Below, in pieces: positions 47,815 to 63,066 of a DNA stretch of 64,000 nucleotides. Positions within the stretch are counted from its first letter, which is position 1. Each line of letters begins with the position of its first letter. The position numbers were made by a program, and so were the translations under genes. A model generated the notes under the pieces. That model saw nothing but the letters and a program-made list of their open reading frames with translations, had not been told where the DNA came from and did not search any database. Location: NCBI RefSeq assembly GCF_963678975.1, contig NC_089275.1, forward strand, positions 33,553,116 through 33,617,115, given 5' to 3'. Source of the stretch: Dysidea avara (taxonomy: Eukaryota > Porifera > Demospongiae > Dictyoceratida > Dysideidae).

Positions 47815-50036
47815 TATTCTACGGCAACTTATAATCTTACTTATATTGAACGTATAGTCAAATACAATAAACGGCTTTATTTTGAACAAATAGCCAAACA
47901 TACGCTACGAAATACAGGGAACGGATAAAACCTAGAATTTACAGGGGAGTACTAGTGTTAAAAAAAAGTGCGCACTTGCTTGAATTCTTGACCTGATCCT
48001 TGGCTGTTTGTAGACTGTAGTGGCCAACTATGATATCTATGGAGGATGAACATGCAGATCAGATATGTACTATGATTAGATCTTATCTGTTACGTGTTTG
48101 TCTAGTGCTAATTTGAGTTTTATCTAAATAATGAACCCTGTGAGATTTCGCTTCCGCTTCTCATAGCTGAATCCAGGCGCAAGAACACCCATAAGCCAGG
48201 TTTTGACACCAGGGTGAACTAGGTATTGGCTGGAATAGAACATTTAAACAATTCTAGTGCATTATTTGGAGCAACATGGTTGTAGAACTAACTGGTGTTT
48301 GTATGCAAATCATAGGTAGCTATGCATATGGGGATTGCCAAACAGCAAAAGTCACACAGGGTTATATCAGAAATTAATTCCTCAAGGTGCAGTATTCCCC
48401 ATTTGCTGATACTCACATACCACTAGTATCTCAACAGGTCATTGGTCAGGTACAGTACACTTGTGCAAATAAAGAACAGTTATGTGAAAGATAAAGCACA
48501 GTTTTGTAAGGGACAACCAATTTCGGCAGCATGCATGATTGAGTGTGTCACAGTTTAAATTACTACTACTAGTCATCAGTTTGATAACAACTAGAACTGA
48601 TTACTGAAACTGATCGAGTTTGAGTATTCAGTTACTGTACGCAAGACAACCAAGAAGTATACCATATAACACTTAAGGAATCGCATGCTTGTGTGCATGC
48701 AAAACGGAACAGCACTTTGGGATGTAATATACGGTGAAACCCCTTTAAGAAGGACACCATTAGGGAATTTATTTTGTCCTTTGTAAGCAGGTGTCCTTTA
48801 TTAAGGGGTGTATAAACAACTGTTATGATTGAGTTGGGACCTAGACATGTATAGCCGTCCTTTATAAAAAGATTGTTCTCCATTGTGTTCTTTTGAGGGG
48901 TTCTACCATGCACTCAGCTTCACATCATGTTGTAATTGTTTCTTCTTAACACACGCCCTCAAGATGTATTTCCGTATACACATGTGGCTATACTTTATCT
49001 ATATATAACTAAAACAATTACCTAACTGAAAACTGGCAGGAATGCTATTTCATATACTAATTTAGTTATGCTTAACCCATTCACAGCAGCAACTGTCATA
49101 TGGCGGATCGCTCTAATAAAACACTCGCTGAATACAATTTCGACACGCTTACACTGGTATTATGCATTTGTTAGCACGATGTGCCTATGCTGAAATGTAC
49201 ACGTCCATAAAAGTCCTGTTTCTGGGATAACCGGATCCTTCGCTCACTATTGCAGGACCAAGTAAAACTTTTCTTGTGAACAGAGTCAAGTTTAGTATTT
49301 CTTTGACTTGATATTAGTGTTTTCGAATACTCTTAATCGTTTCTAATGTGTTACAATAGCTGAAGAAGACAGTCGATGGTTTTACAAGAATGTGGCATGA
49401 TGTGCATGCGTGCATATATGCATGCGCAATGAGGTTGTTGAGCTAAATCTTGATAAAACCAGCCAGAGAGACCATCGCTCAGTAAGCAGACGATGTAGAA
49501 CTGTTTAATAGACTGTTATAGTAATTTGTACCTGACTGTTTGTACGTGCTATTTATATTGTTTTTTCGTCTTTGTTGTGTTGTAATTACTTTGCGGTTTG
49601 TGTTGTGTAAACATAAACAATTTGGCTAAGTATGTAAGTCTATAGCAAAATTTTTGAGGGGTGGTTACTAAGTAGTTTAGCGTACAGGTAGTGTTATACT
49701 GGGCAATTCGGCAAGACCTGTATAGTCTGCCGGGAAATTCAGTAGTGAATGGGTTATATAATTAACTTAATTAATAAATCACTTGACCATTAATGCATGT
49801 TACAATGGTTTTGGTTTAGGAGTGAATAGAACAACCGGGAGTCATTTGCATCTGTTGTGAAGCAGTGGATACAAATACGCTATAGAATAGTAAATCCAAC
49901 ATTCCTACTAATAAGGCCATCGAAGTTGTGTTTATAGTATTAACATGATCAGCAATCATCGCTGTTAACTCTCTCCTCTTCACCAGTAATTGCAACTAAG
50001 AATTTACGCAACAATGGCAAGCTTGGTGACAATGTA
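47815..50036. other. non-coding stretch
   Basis: No exon was recognised. A short MITE-like unit at about 48730-48912 has ACGGTGAAACCCCTT at the left and, inverted, a similar GGTAGAACCCCTC at the right, with GGACACC and TGTCCTTTA words typical of TA-inserting MITEs. Confidence 0.4.
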
Positions 50037-50039
50037 TTA

Positions 50040-50651
50040 TGTGACTGGATTTGACAAAACCCGGCTTTGACGCACAAAGCTTCGATAGGAGATATGGCGA
50101 TTTTAAGTAATCAATGTGTTGTGACTTCCCAGTGTTTAAAGCTGTGTAAACAAAATTTGCACGAATTGTTCATCTATTTATTAGCTATCACTGTGTGGGT
50201 GTAGAACTTTCTGATACCCAAAATATGCCCTGTTTTTGGCAGCTTTTTTCTAGCGAATAATAATATCACAGGTGGTGGGTGGGCTTAATATAGGAGTATA
50301 GAACGAAGCTGGAAGACGAGTGGAACCCAAAGGCCCAATTTGGGCCCTCCATGGACCACCCATACACTCAGGCCACTCCAACTTGAAAGGGAATACTACT
50401 GGCGAGCTCACTGAGACATCCCAGCTCAGTACATCACATTGTAATAAAGCCATGGCCATTGAATGGCGCCAAACCTCCACTCGTGATTTTGACAGGGTAG
50501 GATAAAAGCTGCTACAGAAATCAGACTTGCCAGTTCTGAAGAAAGGACAGAGTGGAATATGATAGTGTATTAGCCCAGCAATCAGTTTCTGGTAAAAACG
50601 TAAGTTACATTTTGTGTGCATGGAAGCCGGATTATTTCAAATCCGGTCACA
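50040..50651. mobile_element. TGTGACYGG MITE, 612 bp, TA flanks
   Basis: TGTGACTGGATTTGACAAAA at the left and CAAATCCGGTCACA at the right. TA precedes and follows. The interior contains a 123-codon minus frame (50250-50621) without recognised motif. Confidence 0.75.
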
Positions 50652-51780
50652 TATATACATGTGCCGATTTCAACTAACAGTAGCCTTGTAAGCATGCTTC
50701 TAAATATAGAGTGCTAGCAGCTGTAAGACATGGTGACTCTAACTAGTATGCAGTAAAAACTGATAAAATAGCTTGGCCATTTGCTGTGTTAGGTATTAAA
50801 ATACAACACTAGATAAGCCAAATGCTGTGTCTTGACACTCTCCAGTCTTATGTGTTGCTATGGTTACTGTTTACATAAAACTATATACCTGTATAGTCTA
50901 ATATTGTATTGACACCACAAGTATCAACAGACTATCCAATGTTTCATCTCAAGCATGGCTTCATTTTTGAAGGGACAACTATAGCTGTAATGTTGAATGA
51001 AACACGCGATGTGTCTGTAACTTCATACCTTATTTTATAAGTGATTTTGAACCTGGTAATACGGTGTGAAGCTCTGAGTGGTACTGTGAGTGCTTATATA
51101 AACAACTAACAGATTAAAATCTTCACTTGCACCAATGGAGTATGTTTATCCAGACTCATGTAGTCCAGATTCTCACATTTAATTCAATTATACCCCTGTA
51201 GTCTAGTTTCCAGTGCCTAAGAGTGTTTAATTGGATCCAGGTGTGTTTTTCATAGTTTGGACTGAAGTACCCGTCATATAATATTATATGAATACTTTAG
51301 CGTTAAATCAGAATGGTTACAATAACACGATTATTGTGATACTTGTACGGCTTGATGTGATAATGATATATACTTATTTTATTATTGAGATATCAAGACA
51401 ACAGTACACCAGCATTGGTCATAGGGTACACTAAGGGTCTCCAACCAGTCTTGGCAAAATTACTATTTTCATGTATAGTATAGTATAGTGGCATTATTGA
51501 TACCTCAGATGAAAAGCACTTTCAGGAAACCAGATATACATCCATAAGCCGGCTTTTGGTCTGTTATGCATAATTTTATAATAGCTCATTTAGCTATTGT
51601 AATAGTTATAGCAATAATAGTTATAGCAATACCACATCAGCTTATGTATGATGTATCAAGCCGTACAAAAAGTACTTGTGCATATCCGCTACTAGTAACC
51701 ATACCTATGAGACATGGTTTCAATTCTACCACTGAAACAGCAAGGTCAATCAATTAATACGTTGTTCTTTACCTCCACAG

Positions 51781-55797
<4,017 letters not shown>

Positions 55798-56413
55798 TTT
55801 TTGTTTTTCAATAGTAATTTAAAATGTATGCTCTGATCAGCTGGGCATGATTGTATCCTATTGTTAATGTTAATGGCCGAGGTATATATCCAGTGTATGC
55901 TCATGTATCTGTAAATGCAATTGACCACTTCACACAATGCAGTAGCTATGTACACAGTTCACTGATGTGCAGGTTTACTGGAAACTAAATTATTTGTACA
56001 CTTTTTACAAAATCAGTACTGTTGGATCAGAAGCATGAAATATTGCTACCCATGGCCGCATGCTCATAACATGCATTAATTATACAAAAGCTTGCAATTG
56101 AACTGAGGACAGTACAATTGATGAGTTTTAGCATCCCTCTAGACAAAATGTGAAGCTTTATAATATATAGCCCTACTCCTATGATTTCTGGGAACTACTA
56201 CGAGTACAAGTGCAGTGGATAATTTTCAAATTATTTTGTGATTATTGAAGGACTACTGCATGTACACATAGAGTGAGACTAAATAATTTTTATGTATAAT
56301 ATATATATACATAGTTATTGATACAGATATGTGACTGGCTCTGTGAAAACCTGTCTTACAGCCTTTCCACAGTTCCAAGTTTGAACAGTCATAACTTTTA
56401 ATATAATTGACCC

Positions 56414-56860
56414 TAGGCATGAGGCTATTATGCTCCAAAAATTGAGCATTATGCTTTTGAGCAGTGCTCAAAAAATCACCTATTATGCTTTTGAGAATTG
56501 CCCATTATTCCCAAAATTATGCCACCATAATTGGCTAATAATGCCAGTTCATTGCTGTATCAGGCTATTCTCATTGATGTTTAAGCTTCAATAGTCTTGA
56601 ATTCTTTAACTGGTTGCTGTATTAGAGTATTTAATTTCAATGTGACTGCTTTATTAAAGTAAATAATATTCAGTGACTGTTCTATTAGAGTTTCTGACTG
56701 CTCTATTAGAGTATCTCGATCTTTTTTAACGGAACTATGCAATCTGCAGATTTTCCTACTGTTAAAGCTTTATAATCACCTCAAAGTGCTAGCATAATTC
56801 CTGATTCCCACACATACCTATTATGCCCGAAATTATGCCGGCATAATCGCCGCATCCCTA
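56414..56860. mobile_element. hAT MITE, 447 bp, first of a pair
   Basis: TAGGCATGAGGCTATTATGC at the left and GCATAATCGCCGCATCCCTA at the right. ATTGACCC duplications at 56406-56413 and 56861-56868. The interior is rich in TATTATGCTC words and carries several CTCTATTAGAGTA motifs. Confidence 0.88.
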
Positions 56861-56873
56861 ATTGACCCACAGA

Positions 56874-57318
56874 TAGGGACCCGCCGATTATGCTCATAAT
56901 TTTACCTATTATGCTATGCTGCACTGCTCAAAAATTTACCTATTATGCTAAAATTTATGCTCAATACTTACCTATTATGCTCAAATTATGCCCAATTATT
57001 TATGCCTCAGTTCTCATGCTCTGCTAATAATTTCCAATTTATGGATAAATAGTAAGTGGCTGAAGCACAACCTTACTTGTCAAAATCCATATCACAGAAA
57101 AGATCGATATACTCTAATAGAACACTCAGCTATGTGATTGCTCTATTAGAGTTACTGACTGTTCTGTTAGAGTATATAGATTATTCTGTGATAGCTATTT
57201 TTATAAGCAAGAATTCGTACTGTTACAAAATATTCTACCTATTATGCTAGCATTATGCTCAATGCTTTCAGGTACCTATTATGCTCATAATTATGCCAGC
57301 ATAATCGGCGGGTCCCTA
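56874..57318. mobile_element. hAT MITE, 445 bp, second of a pair
   Basis: TAGGGACCCGCCGATTATGC and its exact inverse at the right. Perfect CCCACAGA duplications at 56866-56873 and 57319-57326. Same family as its neighbour. Its left target site begins within the neighbour's right target site. Confidence 0.92.
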
Positions 57319-57326
57319 CCCACAGA

Positions 57327-58886
57327 CTTGAAACTTTTCCAGCTAATAGCAGTATGTAAGGGCTATGTTCATGCCAAGTTTCAATTTGATATATATCTTG
57401 TTCATATGTCAGATTATATAATTATGAGTTGTCACATTTGTGCAATTGGAAAGGCTATATATAATATTATAAGAGGTTTTCGCAGAGCCGGTCACATATT
57501 AGCTATACTGTACTGCATTGGGTTCTCAATAATTTCTAAAATTAATGTGACTTGCAATTGTGAAAGGGCCAACTTCTTTCAATTTGAAAAGCCATAATTC
57601 ATCAAGTAATTAATGCATTGTTACTGCCGACAACCTTCAAATAAATGATGGTTAATATGGTATATGTATTATTAGTACCTAGAATAGTCAAATTTGAATT
57701 GGATGCATGTGCACAGAGGACCCATTTCACAAACCATGGCTGGACACAAATGCTACTATGGAGTCTATTGAAGGTAGTAGAATAACTCTATGATCAGATT
57801 TGTGAAAAGGCTAGGTCCTATAGCTAGCTACATAATACCATCTCTTTCCCATGGCCACATGATCATGTCAGTAAACAATTAACAGTGCTGGTAGACTCAA
57901 CTGAATCTCCTGGTACTGATTAACTATAAATTACTTATAAAATGTAGCAAATTTTTTGCAGCTTTACTCATTCAGGGATGTTAGTGCAATGATAAAAAAA
58001 TTAAAGCTTTGATGTTCAAAGTTTGTGAAAAAGAGGTATGGCAATATTTGATATGTGCAATTGATCAATTGCAACTATAGTGTAGGTCTGTACCCATCAC
58101 AATTAAATTTTTGTTCAATGTTGCAAGAGATCTAGATATACCTGAAAATATCTGCAGCTACGTATACACTGAGTTAGTTAGCCATTAATCATTAATGTAT
58201 AACATAATAATATGATGCCGGCCCATGCCACTAATTCACATACACATCCTCTAGCTTAGTTAAATACATGCATCAAAACTTATGTACCAAAATTGTGCAT
58301 TTTTTCCATGCCGCTAATTAAGTTTTAGACTATATAATAAAGGATATACAATTTCTGACACTTTGATAACACAAGAGTGTACATGTACTACGAGCATGCA
58401 CTTGTGGTCAACAGAAGAAAAACACTTCAGCTGATTATAGATTTAATAATTACTAAGTAAATGGGCGAATAATAGTACCTTGCGTATTACTTTGACTATC
58501 AGGCAATTCCAGTGGGCCAATATTAATAATTGATTTGTATCGACAATACAGATGCTTAGCAATAGTTGCTAAGGTACAGTGTATTTGTTGCTTTAGTCTA
58601 TATTGTGTGGTTGGTCTTTGCCTTAGCAACAGTTGTTGCTAAGGGTGTTGGAATAATTTGTAATAACATAATATGCAGGATTAATAGTGTGAGCACTGTA
58701 AACAGGAAGGAAGTAGTGTTCGGCTTTGCCTCGCACCAGTAATTTTACCATTACACACTATTATTTCTGAATACCTTACAGTGCATGCACAAATTCACTC
58801 ATTTTGCTATAAATATATGATGTAATAATGTAGTTATTTACAAAGAGAAATATGAATAGAACTATAGTTACAATGTAGTGAATTAT
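57327..58886. other. AT-rich non-coding stretch between convergent genes
   Basis: No exon was recognised. It contains a hairpin near 58680-58770 (AATAGTGTG / CACACTATT with GGCTTTGCCTCG in the loop region) and CTTAGCAA-TTGCTAAG palindromes near 58555-58650. Confidence 0.45.
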
Positions 58887-59117
58887 TTAAGTCTCAATTT
58901 CATCACCTGTGCTACCGCTTTCATAATCAGAGTTGTGTACCTCTATCAACCCTGCAAATTCATTAGTTTCCTCCAAAGCCATTTCTGAGCTGGTGAATAC
59001 ATCTATCGCAGACATCAAGTATCTTGCAGCCATTGCTTTAGATCTTTCCAAAAACGCTTTTCTTCCTTGCAAGTAGTCTTTCGATGCTGAGCACGATGAG
59101 TACCGCCCTGTCATTAT
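58887..59117 (-). CDS. KDZ terminal exon
   Basis: It encodes IMTGRYSSCSASKDYLQGRK and MAARYLMSAIDVFTSSEMAL, ending in an acidic tail and TAA. Confidence 0.7.
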   Translation of the reverse strand: MMTGRYSSCSASKDYLQGRKAFLERSKAMAARYLMSAIDVFTSSEMALEETNEFAGLIEVHNSDYESGSTGDEIET

Positions 59118-62100
59118 CTAAGTTGATAAATTAAATTTTTTTATTTATTTATTTAAATGAGAATGTAATGCATATGAAATAATAATGCTAGGCTGCATTA
59201 TTCACACATTGAGTATTTAGAATTTGATCATTGCCCTTGGTCTCACGATAACAAAACACAGTCTATGGTACTCTGTTTAACCTTTTAAAGGACTGCCATG
59301 ACATCTACATATTAAATGTGTGATCAAGCTTTTGAAAATTGTCAATCCATACATGTAACATTGATGCTGAGTTTTCACTATGAATGAATAGTCACACCAG
59401 TACAGTACACATTTACATCACAGGCATGCTATCAGGGTACTTTTCACAAGTGCATTTGTAGGGACATGTGTCAGCTACTGGAAATTCTCTGACACCTAAT
59501 AATCTGCTGGCCAACAGAAACATGAAGCTAGAGACATATATTATACACTCTCCAACAGTTACTTAAACAATTTCTATGTCATGTAGTCCCAGGTGGTCAG
59601 ATGGTTTCCACTGGTGTATAATAAGGTTGGAGACAGGTTGATGACCTGCTAGGCCATTTTGTGATATCCACTGCCCCTGCCATCACCCACTGTGATGCAT
59701 GTATGATACAGATACCAGTTATAAAAAAGGTTGTGAAACTTCATGGTTATATCAATGGATAGTCTGCTGTGTGCTAAAGTGAGTAAACACTTTACATATT
59801 TGGCTGCATACACAGTGAAAGTATCAAATTTGCAGCTTTTTGGCCTTCACAAGTCGAAATCTTTAAAATTACTAAATGATTATGTGTATGTGTGTATATA
59901 TCAGTACACTTACATTAAACTCTGAATCAGAAGTCTTGGATTCTTCAGGAGTACCAAAAATTTTATGGTCGATCACTGAAAGTGATGCAAACATAATACT
60001 AATAAATTCGTAGTACATACATTATATGTGTGGACTATGCAAGCATAAATCCAATAAATTATTCCCCCTTTTCCTAAAATAACTAGTACTGGTCAATTGA
60101 GCTATCACAGAAATTTAAATGACAAAAAGCACCTCTAATGAAGAGACTTAATGACAAATCCAGGATTAGGAGTACCACTAGGGCCAGATATTAATAAGTA
60201 TAGAATCTAGTGTCATTAAGACACATACACACAATGTAGTGCATTTTACTGATACCTTTGATGTCCTCAGAAATCGCTGGTAGTACACATTGGTGGTAAT
60301 AGTTTAACAGATTCTTCATTTCTGCAATAATAAATTTCCTTTCTTCGCGATATCGTTTCAACTCATTGTAAAGTTCCACTGCTTCCAACTTTTTTTTGCA
60401 TTTCTACACTACGGCGCTTTCCTACATAGACGTAAATACAAAAAAGCAGCATACATTTAATATTTGATAATATTCCTGATTTTGTTCATTAACCACTTAA
60501 TTTAATATTATGGAAGTGCACTTACATAGGTATAACATTTAGGTACAAGCTTCAGAGGGATGCTCATTAGAAGGTTAATAAGGCTGGATTAGCTTCAAAG
60601 CACGTATCAAACTTTATGTTTTTGCCACAAGTGGATTGCAGGTGTATACCTGGTTAGTGCTGGACATTTCTTGGTCCCTGAAAATTCCTCAAGTAATTGT
60701 TTGCATGCTGCCACTCAATGATATGGTTTAGTTAGAATGGTGTAAAGTGAGCTGGGGAATGCATAGATGGCTGGCTATTCTTGTTTTTTAAAATAAAATT
60801 TTTAATACGATATGTTTTAGTGTAAGGAGGATAAATGGACAACCAACATTATTCATATAGCCTTCTATACTACTAGTCAATTACTTCATTTCATACTGGA
60901 ATAAGTAGCCCACCAGCTGTTCCCCATCCATCACCCCTCATGATTACCACCATAACATGCAGTGTCCACTCACATCCCCGTAGATGCATACAAAGGTATT
61001 CAGTATGCAATCTACTTGCTGCATAGAATAGTCTATATATCAGGTAACCTGAATAAACCATACCTATTAGTGCTGACCAAGGAAAATTTCCATCTAAAAT
61101 TTGTGCAGCAGAAGTCTTCTCATTAGAATTAGTCATACTGACTAAACTGTTGTACCTAGCCACACACGCTTCCAGCTTAGATTTCTCTTGAGAAATGCTG
61201 TGGCATAAGCTTGACCGCTGCTTGCTAGATGCTAAGAAATTAGTAGAAAAACACTATCTATACAAGTGCACGTATTCACTGCTCACTGAGGTACATGGAC
61301 ACTAACTCTTGCACACTAATACAATTTTTTTTTTACCAAAGCACATACGCACTTGTCTGTGTCTGAATTACTGACAATTTCTTCTTAATGCTTAAAAAAT
61401 ACATCTCCATGTCAGATTGGAGTTGCTCTAACTTCCTTCTTATTGCAAGAAGTCTTCCTTCCTGAAAAGAGGTTACGTGAGGTAATAACAGTCAATAAAA
61501 CAGGAGTACATAGTTACAGTACCCTTGCTCAGCATTAATAATTGAATATGTAAGTTGAGGTCGAGAGACAAGGAGAACTGCATATTTCAGACAATTAGTA
61601 ATGGTTACAAAGAATAGTTTAGGATGAAAACTGATATCGGGACACCATGATAATTATAGCAGGCAAAAAGGTATCTACAATACACAGCTGTTATTCTGGG
61701 GACGTATTAGCTTAAAACCACAATACAGTCTTTAAATAAAAGAGCCATATAATTTTCAATAACTGCATGCAAATAGTGTTTAGCCTTTTCCCCCAAATTG
61801 TAAAAGAGTATAAAACTATGTGTTAAGTGATGTAATATTTCTTACCTGTAAACACTGCTGCTTTGCTAATTCATTATCTAACAGTAGCTTTTGCTCCAGG
61901 CTTTGCAATTTCAAAATGTTAGCACTAGATCTTGCTACTAAATGACTAGCTTGATTAAACAGGTGGACAGAAGCTATCCACATGTATACAATACAAAGCA
62001 CAAATGATGTTTGTTGATATTACATACATATAATATATATATATACATGTATATGCGAATGTGTAGCAGTGCTAAAAAGTGGTCAGAAATTAAGCAGTCT

Positions 62101-62985
62101 TACTTTAAAGTATGGAAACATTGTAAAGCCATGCTTTAACAGTCTCCAGCTCTTGACTGTGATTTTACTTATACAACAAAAATTTGTTTGTTGGCTGGAT
62201 GACGGTTGACTGTTACTTCTAGCACTGAACTAGGCGTACCAGTTATAATACTTTCCAACGATGCAGTGGTGCTGCTGTATTCACTTAGTTGCGCAGCGAT
62301 TGCTGATTGCATGTATAGCAGATAGTATTGTTCTTTGTCACAGTCATCTTGTGGATAGGCGTTTAGTTGTAATTCACCTGCATAAAATTACAATGCACAC
62401 TATCATCATAATTACTATATGTTACATACGTACCTTGAACTAGAGACTGTATTTGTTGCTTAAAAAGTTCTAATTCAATTTCTTCAAAGGATGTGCTGGA
62501 TTGTGCTCTGATGGTATTAAGTTGTCCTTCCAGCATCAACAGCTTACTATTAGCCTATACACAGCACACCTATATGCACCATGATCCTTCACAAACACAA
62601 ACTAAACATAATGGTTATGCTAAAAAGTACTACACATATATATTATACCAATAAACTATTTCAGTTAGGAAATATATATATAGCAGCAATGATTGAGAAC
62701 CTTTTTTAATCGTAGCACCAATGCCATTGGCAAAGACTTGATCTTTCGTGAATTCCAAAAGACTGCAGCTTCTGTTAGAAACTCTTCTCTTCCTAAAGGT
62801 TATCAATTGCCAATACAGTTACATATACTTGTAAACTATACTGTGTTTGTGTGATGTATGATGTGTGTGTGTATGATGCACATGTATGCTTACACCGATG
62901 TAGTGTTGTGAAGTGTCCAGACAAGGTTCTAATAGGTGAATCATTATATTCACAGTCAAGTAACAGAGATAATGGTGGACTCACA

Positions 62986-63066
<81 letters not shown>

